Shown in pieces: positions 1 to 9,217 of a DNA stretch of 46,553 bases. Each line of letters begins with the position of its first letter. Position 1 is the first letter of the stretch. The notes beneath the pieces were generated by a model. It ran no database searches, had not been told where the DNA came from, and saw nothing but the letters and a program-made list of their open reading frames with translations. The DNA lies in NCBI GenBank assembly GCA_910584495.1, contig CAJUAR010000014.1:1-46553 (forward strand), given 5' to 3'. A program made the position numbers and the translations under genes. The stretch is from an uncultured Muribaculaceae bacterium (lineage in GTDB: Bacteria; Bacteroidota; Bacteroidia; Bacteroidales; Muribaculaceae).

Positions 1-55
1 GCTTGGTGACTGATGCCGCTTAGCCTATGAATATTTTTTTAACGAACTATTGTTT
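1..55. repeat. Left copy of a 55-bp inverted terminal repeat
   Basis: Bases 1-55 are the reverse complement of 46498-46552, with a single mismatch at position 7 (t here, against c in the other copy read in this orientation). Identity stops abruptly at base 55, where the GH3 reading frame is interrupted. The outermost 25 bases form an imperfect palindrome (GGCT...AGCC outer arms, GCG/CGC inner arms). This looks like the end of a repeated element whose body lies outside the window, most likely an insertion sequence. No transposase is visible, so the family is unknown. Confidence 0.85.
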
Positions 56-1377
56 CCGAGAGCCTCACGAAAAGCCTCAAGCAAAGACTTGTGATTTTCA
101 TATTTGCAATAACCGCTCCACGTACCGCTCATATTATTGGCTGCATTTGCGAGAGGCCCGATCAGAGCTATGCGGCCTTTTCGTTGTAGCGGCAAGAGGT
201 GGTTGTCGTTTTTAAGCAGTACAAAAGTTTTGGCGGCAATATCTCTGGCTACCTGACGGTGCCGTGGAGTGTACATATCTTCAGCCAGCCGCTCCGGCTT
301 GCAATATTTATATGGATTGTCGAAGAGACCGAGCTTCTGCTTTGCCACAAGGATACGACGGCAAGCATCGTCTATCATTTTCTCGTTTATAAGCCCTCGC
401 TTGATGGCTTCTTCCAAATCGTTTAGATACCGCCCTGTTACCATGTCCATATCCGTTCCGGCTCTCAGAGTGGCTGCTGCCGCATTTTCTATATCGGTCA
501 CGCCCATTATCGGCAGTTCGTCGATAGAGCCGTAGTCGGTCACAACAAAACCGTTGAACCCCCAGTCATCACGTAACACGCCATTAATAAGCCAGTCAGA
601 TGCCGTGGCATGTTGCCCGTTGACAAGATTGAATGAAGTCATGACCGAACCGACACCGGCATCGACTGCGGCTTTATAGGGAGCCATGTAATAATTGAAC
701 ATTCTTTCGCGGCTCATATCCACTCCATTATAGTCGCGACCTCCCTCGGCAGCACCATATAATGCGTAGTGCTTCACACATGCCATAAGAGACGAATCGG
801 AACGCATACCATTACCCTGATATCCATGGATATATGCTTTGGCAAACACACTTCCCAGATATGGATCCTCGCCGGAACCTTCGGCAATCCGGCCCCAGCG
901 CGGGTCGCGGCAAATATCGACCATAGGGCTGTAATTCCAGTTCACGCCGTCGGCGGTGGCTTCTATTGCCGAGATGCGTGCCATCTCGGCTATCGCAACA
1001 CTATCCCACGAACATGATAATGCCAACGGTATCGGAAAGACAGTCTCATAGCCATGTACGACATCCGCTCCGACGAGCAAGGGTATGCCGTGAGGCCCTT
1101 TCTCAACAGCCAGATGTTGGAAACGTGAAATTGCATCGCAACCTTTCACATTGAAAAATCCTCCGATTTTACCCTGTATGATAAGGCTATCGAGCAGCGA
1201 TGCCTGAGCCGTTCCGGACACTACGTCTCCGCCAACCGGCAGATTCAGTTGTCCTATCTTCTCTTGCAAGGTCATCGTTGCCATAAGGCTGTCGATAAAA
1301 TCTTCCTCTTTCGAATAGCATGAAACCGGAACAGCTCCTACAAATAGAATCAATATAATTACACGTAAAAGTCTCAT
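25..1377 (-). CDS. GH3 beta-glycosidase lipoprotein, truncated at the C-terminus
   Basis: This is the N-terminal (beta/alpha)8 catalytic domain of a glycoside hydrolase family 3 enzyme (BglX-like beta-glucosidase or beta-xylosidase). The ATG at 1377 gives a short signal peptide ending in a lipobox (VPVSC, Cys20), so the protein should be exported and lipidated. The conserved KH motif (VKHYALYG) and the nucleophile region VVTDYGS (Asp281) are present. The frame ends after 450 residues, early in the second alpha/beta domain; full-length relatives are usually about 740-770 residues. The last nine residues (NNSSLKKYS) and the stop are encoded by the 55-bp end repeat, so the gene appears disrupted. 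It follows the GH3-GH43 gene by 22 bp and is the last gene of the PUL seen here. Activity of the remnant is doubtful because the second domain, which often supplies the acid/base, is missing. Confidence 0.85.
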   Translation of the reverse strand: MRLLRVIILILFVGAVPVSCYSKEEDFIDSLMATMTLQEKIGQLNLPVGGDVVSGTAQASLLDSLIIQGKIGGFFNVKGCDAISRFQHLAVEKGPHGIPLLVGADVVHGYETVFPIPLALSCSWDSVAIAEMARISAIEATADGVNWNYSPMVDICRDPRWGRIAEGSGEDPYLGSVFAKAYIHGYQGNGMRSDSSLMACVKHYALYGAAEGGRDYNGVDMSRERMFNYYMAPYKAAVDAGVGSVMTSFNLVNGQHATASDWLINGVLRDDWGFNGFVVTDYGSIDELPIMGVTDIENAAAATLRAGTDMDMVTGRYLNDLEEAIKRGLINEKMIDDACRRILVAKQKLGLFDNPYKYCKPERLAEDMYTPRHRQVARDIAAKTFVLLKNDNHLLPLQRKGRIALIGPLANAANNMSGTWSGYCKYENHKSLLEAFREALGNNSSLKKYS

Positions 1378-1399
1378 TTTGCCCAAATTAATTCCGAAT

Positions 1400-4300
1400 T
1401 CAAAATTTTGTGATGTCGGGGCCGGCGACGGTCATTTTCACAGGGAGGATTCTGCCTTGCGAGTCGAAGTGAAGTTCGTCGATACACGTAACGCGGTCGT
1501 TGCCGTCTTTGGCGTCGAGCGGGTGCCGATGGTAGACGATGTAATATTTACCGGTCTTTGGCGAGCGGATTACAGAATGGTGGCCGGCGCCGGTACCTAT
1601 TCCGGGGTCTGATTCCAGGATAGTGCCAATGCGTTCAAAAGGCCCGAACGGGGAATCGGCAATAGCATAAGCAACCCGATAGTCATCTTTAGTCCAGTCC
1701 CCCTCGCTCCACATGAAATAGTATTTTCCGTCTTTGATGAGCATGAACGGCCCCTCTGTATAATCTTTGGGGGTCACTTCCTTGTAAAGCGAGCCGTCCG
1801 GAAAGGGAACAAGAGTTGTGAAGTCATCGGCCAGTTTGACCATGTTGCAATGTCCCCACCCGCCGTAATACATATAATAGCTTCCGTCCTTGTCGCGGAA
1901 GACGAACTGGTCGATCGGTTGTGCGCCGTTGACAATCTCATTAATCAGCGGTCGCCCCAGCAGGTCCTTGAACGGCCCTTCGGGGCTGTCGCTGACAGCT
2001 ACTCCGATGCCGCCAATTTCTCCTTCGTGGACATCGTTGGCTCCGAAAAAGAGGTAGTATTTTCCGCCCTTTTCAAGCACAGCCGGTGCCCACATGGCGC
2101 TCCGGGCCCATTTGACCCCGGTTGTGTCGATGATATTTTCGTGTTTGGTCCAGTGTTTGAGGTCCCGGCTCGAGAAACAGTCCATCGCGGTCTGTTCCTC
2201 GAAAGGCAGACTGCGCGTGGGGTAAATGAACACCCTGTCGCCATATACGATTCCCTCAGGGTCGGCATACGCTCCCGGGAAGCAGGGATTTCCCACTACT
2301 CTATCCGTCGCGCTGTCATACTTCACTGTAACTTCATGTGGCAGGTCGGCCGATGACGAGCCTACGGAAAAGACGTATTTCCCGTTCAGAATACGTTCCG
2401 AAGCAGTATTTTCATCGTAATAGGCAAGAGCGGAGAACGGTACGTCGACAGACACCGTACGGGTCTCGCCGGGAGCGAGATCTATTTTTGAAAAACCTGC
2501 AAGTTTCTTCTTTTCTCTCAGCAGTCCCTTGGTTTTGGGGGCTGAAACATATACCTGTACGGTTTCAGCCCCGGCAGATGAGCCGGTATTTGTCACGTCA
2601 ATTTTCAGATTATAACCATTTGCAGTCCGGTTCACGACCGGTTTGCCTATGTTAAAACTCGTATAGCTGAGGCCGTAGCCGAACGGGAACAACACAGGCA
2701 GGTCCTTATAATCATACCAGCGATAACCAATCAGAATCCCTTCATCATAATATATGTCATAAATATCGGACTCAGCACGTTTAATGCCGGGATAGCGGCG
2801 TTCGTCTCCATACGTAGGCAAATCCTCAATGCGTTTCGGGAAAGTGAAGGGTAATTTTCCCGACGGATTGACTTTGCCGGTGAGTACATCGGCAAGACTG
2901 TTACCGGCCTCACTGCCAAGATACCAGCCTTGAACAATAGCCGCAACTTTGTCGGCCCAAGGCATCAGCACAGGTGTGCCCGAGATATTTACAACAACCA
3001 GATTGGGATTTATTTCGGCAACAGATGTAATGAGATCGTCCTGCCCATATGGCAGCTGCAGTGTCTTTCTGTCACCACCTTCTGAATCCTGTCCGAGCGC
3101 GTGATTAAGTCCTCCGATGAATATTACGACATCGGCATCTTTCGCTCTCCGAATAACATCACTTCTGAGCTGCTCCGGAGTGCGTTCTTCCGCCAGCAAC
3201 TCAAAATCCAGACTTTTGACATTGTCGAATACAGTACTTCCGGCACCGATATATCCTCGTTCCCAATCGATTTCAGCATTTTGAAATGCCGTCTTCAATC
3301 CGGCCAATGGAGAAACTTCACGCTGAACTTTCAGCGAGGCGGAGCCGCCCCCTACAGTCATCATCTTCACGGCATTTTCCCCCACTACAAGGATTTTGCG
3401 GACACCCTGTTTCAGCGGTAATATACCGTTGTTTTTGAGAAGTACAATACCCTCGCCGCCTATCTTACGTGCTGTGGCATAATGCTCGGGACAAGTGAAA
3501 CGGCCTTTCCACGGAGAAGAGGACATCGAAGTGCGGAAAATCGTACGGAGTATTCTCCTCACCCTGTCATCGAGATTTTCAACGGATTCACGGCCGTCTC
3601 GTAGTCGTTCGAGATAGGGATTGGCCATATAGTAATTGTCATAAGCATTCATATTTACCGATAAACCATCGGTGCCGGTACCCATTTCAAGGTCAAGACC
3701 ACCTTCAAGAACAGCATCGGTACTATGCACACCTCCCCAGTCGCTTACAGCCACACCGTCGAACCCCCACTGATGTTTCAATATCTTCCTCAATAGTCGC
3801 GGACTTTCGCAGCAATTGCGGTTTTCAAACAGATTGTAAGCCGGCATAATAGCCCATGCACCGCCTTCTACGGCTGCCTTAAACGGCTTGAGGTAAATTT
3901 CATACAATGCCCTCTCACCTACATGCACATCCGTTACGAGGCGGTTGTCTTCGTTGTTGTTCAGAGCAAAATGCTTCACACAAGCAGCAACATTATTGCT
4001 CTGCACTCCTTGAATATAAGGCACTACCATTGCAGACGTAAGAAGCGGGTCTTCGCCCATATATTCGAAGCTGCGTCCGTTCAGAGGTGTGCGCATCATA
4101 TTCACTCCCGGTCCGAGCAGAATGTCTTTGCGGCGGTATCGCGCCTCTTCACCGATGGCTCTTCCGTATTCCCGGGCTAACTCCGGTCGCCATGTGGCGG
4201 CAAGACATGTAAGAGCCGGAAAAGCCGTGCACGAATCATTAGTCCATTCGGCACTGTTCCATTCATCCCAGTAAACCTCCGGACGAACACCGTGAGGACC

Positions 4301-4522
4301 GTCAGTGCACCATAGTTCCGGGATTCCAAGCCGGGGCACACCTGCCGAAGAAAATTTTGACTGTGCATGAACCATCTTGACTTTTTCTTCAAGCGTCATT
4401 CGCTGCAAAGCGTCCTCAACACGATCTTCTATTGGAGCTGCATAATCAAGATAGACCGGTTCTTGCGATAATCCTGAAATCCATACTGTAAGGACAACTG
4501 CTGTTATAAAGTTTCTCAACAT
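1400..4522 (-). CDS. GH3-GH43 fusion glycosidase, exported
   Basis: This is a two-enzyme fusion. Numbering is from the upstream GTG at 4561. GH3 covers about residues 40-640 (DGPHGVR motif, SDW nucleophile Asp274, candidate acid/base Glu494 in DSEGGDR), with a fibronectin-III-like domain at about 650-750. GH43 covers about 757-1053, with base Asp767 (AYADPEG), Asp884 (QPIDQF) and acid Glu936 (YTEGPF). Such domains act as beta-glucosidase or beta-xylosidase and as arabinofuranosidase or xylosidase, so one protein could debranch and trim one oligosaccharide. I chose the ATG at 4522 because it directly precedes a good signal peptide (MLRNFITAVVLT). The GTG at 4561 would give a 4-bp GTGA overlap with the upstream GH127 stop and is a real alternative. 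Linkage specificity cannot be read from sequence. Confidence 0.9.
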   Translation of the reverse strand: MLRNFITAVVLTVWISGLSQEPVYLDYAAPIEDRVEDALQRMTLEEKVKMVHAQSKFSSAGVPRLGIPELWCTDGPHGVRPEVYWDEWNSAEWTNDSCTAFPALTCLAATWRPELAREYGRAIGEEARYRRKDILLGPGVNMMRTPLNGRSFEYMGEDPLLTSAMVVPYIQGVQSNNVAACVKHFALNNNEDNRLVTDVHVGERALYEIYLKPFKAAVEGGAWAIMPAYNLFENRNCCESPRLLRKILKHQWGFDGVAVSDWGGVHSTDAVLEGGLDLEMGTGTDGLSVNMNAYDNYYMANPYLERLRDGRESVENLDDRVRRILRTIFRTSMSSSPWKGRFTCPEHYATARKIGGEGIVLLKNNGILPLKQGVRKILVVGENAVKMMTVGGGSASLKVQREVSPLAGLKTAFQNAEIDWERGYIGAGSTVFDNVKSLDFELLAEERTPEQLRSDVIRRAKDADVVIFIGGLNHALGQDSEGGDRKTLQLPYGQDDLITSVAEINPNLVVVNISGTPVLMPWADKVAAIVQGWYLGSEAGNSLADVLTGKVNPSGKLPFTFPKRIEDLPTYGDERRYPGIKRAESDIYDIYYDEGILIGYRWYDYKDLPVLFPFGYGLSYTSFNIGKPVVNRTANGYNLKIDVTNTGSSAGAETVQVYVSAPKTKGLLREKKKLAGFSKIDLAPGETRTVSVDVPFSALAYYDENTASERILNGKYVFSVGSSSADLPHEVTVKYDSATDRVVGNPCFPGAYADPEGIVYGDRVFIYPTRSLPFEEQTAMDCFSSRDLKHWTKHENIIDTTGVKWARSAMWAPAVLEKGGKYYLFFGANDVHEGEIGGIGVAVSDSPEGPFKDLLGRPLINEIVNGAQPIDQFVFRDKDGSYYMYYGGWGHCNMVKLADDFTTLVPFPDGSLYKEVTPKDYTEGPFMLIKDGKYYFMWSEGDWTKDDYRVAYAIADSPFGPFERIGTILESDPGIGTGAGHHSVIRSPKTGKYYIVYHRHPLDAKDGNDRVTCIDELHFDSQGRILPVKMTVAGPDITKF

Positions 4523-4557
4523 AGTGATTTGCTGTTTGATAATGAAAAAATCTTTTT

Positions 4558-6402
4558 TCACTCCCTTTTAAGGTCAATCCATACTTTCATTTTTCCCGAC
4601 TGCCTGTTGTCCCATGCGAAATATGGAATGAAAGTGAGTTCGTTGTCGTTGTTGCCTGTCTTCAGTGTTATATACTTATTGAGTAAACCGGTCCCATTCG
4701 ATATAACGAATTTTTGATTCATATCGATATGGGCGTTATCATAGCTCAGAGGATTGTCACATTCTTCTATACAATAGACCATAGGGCCACGCATAATCGC
4801 ACGTTTGCAAAGATTTTCTTTAACCCTTGGATCAGCAGCGACAACTTCAACCGGCATATCCATCTCAAGATTTATCTCCAATCCATTATCGGAAAGGGGG
4901 ATTGTAAGATAGTCGTTCTTTGCAGTAAGACTAAGACTATTTCCATTGACGTTAACCGCGTAAGTCTTACACCAATCGGGTATGCGGAGCTTTACATTCT
5001 TATATATGTTTTTTTCAGGTTTGATAGTGATGCTTACATTTCCGTCAAAGGGATAGGCTCCGGAAATTGACAGATTAGTAGCTACGCCATCAATGTCTAC
5101 AACGGTTTCGTTGCCTATAAATAGATTAATGTATATGTTTTGTTCATCCAGACCATAGATATAGTTGCCGAGTGAAGGCAGAAAGCGCGAGATGTTGCTC
5201 GGACAGCAAGCCGTGCCATACCATTCCTGACGATGATGACTTCCGTCGGACTCAAGAGGATTCACATAGAAAAATCGTTCACCTCCTAATTGTACACCTG
5301 CGAGAGCCGCGTTATAAAGTGTGCGTTCCAGAACATCAATATACTTCACATCGCCTGTAAGTTTGTTCATTCGGGCTGCCCACATTATCAGAGCGACAGA
5401 AGCGCAGGTCTCACAATATGCCTCACGATTCGGCAGATCATAGTCTTTTGTGAAGCCCTCGTTTTTCACAGAAGACCCTATACCGCCGGTAACATACATA
5501 TTTCGTTCGGCGACATCTTCCCATAGCCGTTGTAGAGCATCAATATAGCCCTCATTATTTGTGCGCGCGGCAACATCTGCCATACCGCTAAAAAGATACA
5601 TGGCCCGGACCGCATGACCTGATACATCTGTCATATCCTTTACCGGTTTATCGTCCTGACAGTAAACGGCATCCCAAGGAGTTTCATTTCCGTATGAACC
5701 ATAACCGTGACCACGTTCTTCAAGCAACCAGTGAGCAAAATCAAGATATTCGGCATTTTGGGTCACATCAGCAAGCCGTACAAGCGCCAGTTCTATTTCT
5801 TCATGTCCCGGCACCCAGTGGCGTTTACCTGGACCAAATGTTTGCATCATATGGTCTGCGAATCGTGTTGCCACATCAAGAAAAGTACGTTTACCGGTCG
5901 CGTTGTAATAGGCAACGGCTGCTTCAAAAAGATGTCCTCCACAATACATCTCATGCATTATCATATTTGTCCAGCGTGGAGTATCGGCGGCAATAGTGTA
6001 ATATGTGTTCAGATATCCGTCACTCCATTGCGCTTTCGCAATAAGATTAATCCATTCTTCCAGTTTCTTTTCCAATACCGAATCGGGATTATTGATAAGA
6101 CTGTATGCCATACCCTCCATGGCCTTATAGACATCTGAGTCATCGTAGCAAAGCCCGGAATGTTCTCCGGCCCCTGCTGCCGCATTGATAAAATTACTCA
6201 TACGCAGAGTTTGATTCTCAATTTGGTCGATACAATGTGGAATTGTTTTTGTAGCCAGATCATTAAGCCGTGGAGACCAGAAAGAGTCGCAAATCTTTAC
6301 ATGTGAGAAATCGATATTTTCAATCACCGGCACAGGTGTCTGAGCGCCAAGGGCTGTCACTCCTAAAACAAAGTATGCTATTACAGTTTGTATTTTTAGC
6401 AT
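4558..6402 (-). CDS. GH127 beta-L-arabinofuranosidase
   Basis: This is a DUF1680/GH127 enzyme of 614 residues with a signal peptide (start ATG 6402; MLKIQTVIAYFVLGVTALGA). Family members such as HypBA1 release beta-L-arabinofuranose using a cysteine nucleophile held by zinc. The matching residues are visible: acid/base Glu315 just before the KDYDLPN motif, the ETC pair (Glu331, Cys333) and the CCPSN motif (Cys399-Cys400). The frame stays open upstream to 6468, but that stretch crosses a perfect terminator hairpin, so the downstream ATG is preferred. It sits between the SusE-like gene and the GH3-GH43 gene. GH127 members also include other pentosidase activities, so the exact sugar is an inference. 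Confidence 0.9.
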   Translation of the reverse strand: MLKIQTVIAYFVLGVTALGAQTPVPVIENIDFSHVKICDSFWSPRLNDLATKTIPHCIDQIENQTLRMSNFINAAAGAGEHSGLCYDDSDVYKAMEGMAYSLINNPDSVLEKKLEEWINLIAKAQWSDGYLNTYYTIAADTPRWTNMIMHEMYCGGHLFEAAVAYYNATGKRTFLDVATRFADHMMQTFGPGKRHWVPGHEEIELALVRLADVTQNAEYLDFAHWLLEERGHGYGSYGNETPWDAVYCQDDKPVKDMTDVSGHAVRAMYLFSGMADVAARTNNEGYIDALQRLWEDVAERNMYVTGGIGSSVKNEGFTKDYDLPNREAYCETCASVALIMWAARMNKLTGDVKYIDVLERTLYNAALAGVQLGGERFFYVNPLESDGSHHRQEWYGTACCPSNISRFLPSLGNYIYGLDEQNIYINLFIGNETVVDIDGVATNLSISGAYPFDGNVSITIKPEKNIYKNVKLRIPDWCKTYAVNVNGNSLSLTAKNDYLTIPLSDNGLEINLEMDMPVEVVAADPRVKENLCKRAIMRGPMVYCIEECDNPLSYDNAHIDMNQKFVISNGTGLLNKYITLKTGNNDNELTFIPYFAWDNRQSGKMKVWIDLKRE

Positions 6403-6439
6403 GAAAAATATGCGTATTAAGTTTTTTGCGATGCAGAAA

Positions 6440-6482
6440 TAGAAAGGGTTGCAGGGTTGGTTAAGCAAGCACCCTGCAACCC
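6440..6482 (-). terminator. Hairpin between the SusE-like gene and GH127
   Basis: A perfect 11-bp stem (6446-6456 with 6472-6482, GGGTTGCAGGG and its complement) encloses a 15-nt loop. On the minus strand it starts 13 bases after the stop of the SusE-like gene and is followed by the T-rich TTTCTATTTC. It fits a partial intrinsic terminator that would lower expression of the three downstream glycosidases relative to susCDEF. It could instead be an RNA-processing or stability hairpin. Confidence 0.75.
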
Positions 6483-6494
6483 TATGATTAATTA

Positions 6495-7754
6495 TTAGCG
6501 GATAATTACTTTCTTTACAGAGCTTCCTGTTTTCTGTATATAGATACCTCCGACAGTAATATTTTCAATGCGTATGCCCTGAAGAGTAAAGTATTCGGGT
6601 GTTACCTCGTTGTTAGCGGTTATTTCTTCTAACGATGTTGATGTATTGTCTTTGTTGGTCGACACCTTCATCGTGTTGAGGTCAAACCGGATTTTGTAGT
6701 TACCGGGCTCTTTGGTCACCCAGTTGTAGTCGTTTGTCTGATCAGCCTTGACATCAAGACCCTCTTTGTTGTCAATGGCAAGTTCCGAGTTGTCTGCTTC
6801 CGGGCGAAGATGATTTCCCCATACCGGGGCCAATGATGCACGGAATCTTTGACCGGAGTTACAGTTGTCGAATGCGAACTCAAAAACATTAGGTGCGACT
6901 TTATCCATAGCAAAGAAGGACCAACCGGTCAGATCACCTACTATATACAACTGGTCAGAAACAACTTTATCACTGATATATTCCGCGCTCATTTCCATAT
7001 TGCGCAAATCGAGTGTGATTTTGTACGTTCCGGCTTCAGTTACCGTCCAATCATTGTCATGAATGTCGGCTCCACGAAAGACCTCAATGGGGCAATTTGT
7101 CAGGCCGTCTGTTCCAAAGGAGACGCTCTGCGCCGGATGAATCCAGTTGCCGTCCCAACCCTTATCATTACGCAGACTGAACTTGAATTTGCAGTCGCCA
7201 GATTTAATATATGTCTGATATGTGAAGATGTATGGGTCGGACGCATCAACCGTCAGAGGGGTGCCTTGTGCCGTATCCCATTCACCGATGGTTGCACCAC
7301 CGACAGCATACACACTCGGAGTAATAACGGGTAGCACCTCGCTGAAATTCTGTGTGACTGACATTTGGGAGGCCTGGAGGTCGAAAACGATACGATATTT
7401 GCCGGTTTTATCTATCACCCAGTTCTTGTCACCGCCGGCCATATTGTTGTACTCGACATCATAAAGGGTGCCGTCAGGATTGGCAACAGTACCGTTGGCA
7501 GTTGCATGGATGGGATTATCCCAGGAAGCTGCGGGTGCGGCTCTGAATCGTCCGCTTTCACCTTCAGCTTCAGATCCGGTGATATTTCCTTCATAGAACC
7601 ATACGTGGTCTGATGATTTGATGAGCTGGAGGAACGACCATTGGGTCGGATCCCCCACCATGTAGAGGTCTTCCACCTCCATAAGAGATGACTGTGCTGA
7701 TGCCGCGCACGCAGAAATTATGGCGGCAAACAGTGTAACTAACGTTTTTTTCAT
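6495..7754 (-). CDS. SusE/SusF-like glycan-binding surface protein (three modules)
   Basis: This 419-residue exported protein is built from three SusE/SusF-type beta-sandwich modules, at about residues 25-125, 137-250 and 262-375. Each begins with a D-LY-VGD--W or VYAVGG-like strand and ends with a Y-I-FDL or Y-I-LDL strand. A C-terminal segment of about 35 residues (YFTLQGIRI...GIYIQ...KKVIIR) resembles the short sorting-like tails seen on secreted Bacteroidales proteins. The start ATG 7754 precedes a signal sequence with two possible cleavages: a lipobox-like IISAC at Cys16 or an SPI site ASA-Q. It lies 35 bp after the GH27-like gene and before the terminator hairpin. The likely role is glycan capture at the surface; the ligand is unknown. 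Confidence 0.8.
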   Translation of the reverse strand: MKKTLVTLFAAIISACAASAQSSLMEVEDLYMVGDPTQWSFLQLIKSSDHVWFYEGNITGSEAEGESGRFRAAPAASWDNPIHATANGTVANPDGTLYDVEYNNMAGGDKNWVIDKTGKYRIVFDLQASQMSVTQNFSEVLPVITPSVYAVGGATIGEWDTAQGTPLTVDASDPYIFTYQTYIKSGDCKFKFSLRNDKGWDGNWIHPAQSVSFGTDGLTNCPIEVFRGADIHDNDWTVTEAGTYKITLDLRNMEMSAEYISDKVVSDQLYIVGDLTGWSFFAMDKVAPNVFEFAFDNCNSGQRFRASLAPVWGNHLRPEADNSELAIDNKEGLDVKADQTNDYNWVTKEPGNYKIRFDLNTMKVSTNKDNTSTSLEEITANNEVTPEYFTLQGIRIENITVGGIYIQKTGSSVKKVIIR

Positions 7755-7789
7755 GTTCGTTAATTTGTCAAGTTTGTTGGTATTTAGAT

Positions 7790-9202
7790 TTATTTTGAGA
7801 GTTTTACTATCTTGCATCCGTGAGGTTCCACTGTTGTGTTAATTGATGAGGCGGTTCCTTCATCGGTATGTTCCCAAAGATCGCGCATTTTCATCGGCCC
7901 GTTTATTCCAAGATCTGAGAAAGCTATATTGAAAACTTTAGGCGTATCTTCGCGGTTGAACAGTCCAAGTACATAGTCGCCGTTGCTCATCTGACCATAC
8001 CAAATATTGCTGCCTTCTGAATTGACCGCATCTGACATAGGCTTTCCGACGAATCGGTCCTGATTCAAAGCCAACATTTCATCGTTGGTATAATATTTCA
8101 GATTGTCGCCAATTGTTCCCGGTTGATCCGCAATGGCGATAGGTCCGCCAGCCATAAGCTGAATGGATATGCAGAATTTTTTCTCTGCGTCGGTTTCAAA
8201 ACTATGGATTATAGTAAAATCACCATCAAGGATAACCTTACCGCGACCGCTGAGATGACTCCAGTATGTGAAGCCGTCGAACTGATTGTTGCAGTTTGAC
8301 CAGCGGTTATAAACCTTACCCCGATCGTGGGAAGACGTATGCAGCCAACCTCCCGTCCATGTATCCCGAACAATGCGGAACATGTGGCCGTAGCGACTCT
8401 CTATCTCCGCGTCGTTATACAGGTGTGGCATCACAAGCGATACCATCAAGCCTTGTTCTTTCGCCTCTTTCGCAATTGTCTCAAGCAGGTCGGCATAGTT
8501 TTGACGCCCGTATCCTTTGCCTACGATGGAGTTCCTGTCAAAGCCGTCTTCGTAATGGCTGAGATAGTCGAACCGCAGGAAGTCGAAGCCAAGTTCCTTG
8601 TAATGCCTTACCATGCCACGGATGTATTCCTTCGCACCGGGGTGTGACATGACAACATATTTATATGGCTCGCTTGCCGTGGGATTCACTACCAGATCTA
8701 TATCGGGATTATAGAGAAGCGACCCCATGGTGTACTCCGTACCGGGAATCCGTTCACGCTCCGCACAGGTATAAGTCATCGGTATATCGTAGACTCCCAC
8801 TTTCAATCCTTTGGAATGGGCATAATCAATAAGATCTTTGTACGATGTCCCTCCGTACCAGGTCTTGTAGATGCCGTCTTCGCATTTCGTATCCAGAAAA
8901 CCATCTGTGCAGATCATATCGTAGCCGTGAGGCTTGAGTTCCTTTGCCATCCAGTCGATGACCTCTTTCCATTGGTCTAATGTAAAGGCGCGTTTCTCGA
9001 ACGGCTGATTCTGCTGGTCGATACATGCCTCGTATACGCTCCAATAAAGTGGCGCCTTGTATGCGTGGAAGTCACTGATGTCGGACAAAGTCGGATGTTC
9101 ATGCACATCCGGTCTATTCATTATATAGTTTGGATCATCGGAGCAGCTCGTCGCAATGGCGATTAATGCGCTCAAAAATGTGATGATTAAATAATTTTTC
9201 AT
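7790..9202 (-). CDS. GH27-like glycosidase lipoprotein (clan GH-D)
   Basis: This 470-residue lipoprotein (lipobox IATSC, Cys20) has a TIM-barrel and beta-domain layout like GH27. Strand motifs include MICTDGF, GLKVGVYDI and FDFLRFDYLS, in which Asp212 aligns with the GH27 nucleophile. Asp280 in FRIVRDTW is the candidate acid/base. The C-terminal beta-domain has the family's typical LFNREDTPK, MRDLWEH and VEPHGCKIVKL phrases. GH27 includes alpha-galactosidases and beta-L-arabinopyranosidases, and the arabinose-directed neighbours make the second attractive. The divergence around the catalytic strands makes the family call less secure than its overall clan. It sits 15 bp after the SusF-like gene. 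Confidence 0.75.
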   Translation of the reverse strand: MKNYLIITFLSALIAIATSCSDDPNYIMNRPDVHEHPTLSDISDFHAYKAPLYWSVYEACIDQQNQPFEKRAFTLDQWKEVIDWMAKELKPHGYDMICTDGFLDTKCEDGIYKTWYGGTSYKDLIDYAHSKGLKVGVYDIPMTYTCAERERIPGTEYTMGSLLYNPDIDLVVNPTASEPYKYVVMSHPGAKEYIRGMVRHYKELGFDFLRFDYLSHYEDGFDRNSIVGKGYGRQNYADLLETIAKEAKEQGLMVSLVMPHLYNDAEIESRYGHMFRIVRDTWTGGWLHTSSHDRGKVYNRWSNCNNQFDGFTYWSHLSGRGKVILDGDFTIIHSFETDAEKKFCISIQLMAGGPIAIADQPGTIGDNLKYYTNDEMLALNQDRFVGKPMSDAVNSEGSNIWYGQMSNGDYVLGLFNREDTPKVFNIAFSDLGINGPMKMRDLWEHTDEGTASSINTTVEPHGCKIVKLSK

Positions 9203-9217
9203 ACTGCGTGGCTTTTA

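Noticed and set aside
1..55. End repeats taken as overlap of a circular molecule
   Set aside because: The copies are inverted, not direct, and the gene content is chromosomal, so the window is not a closed circle.
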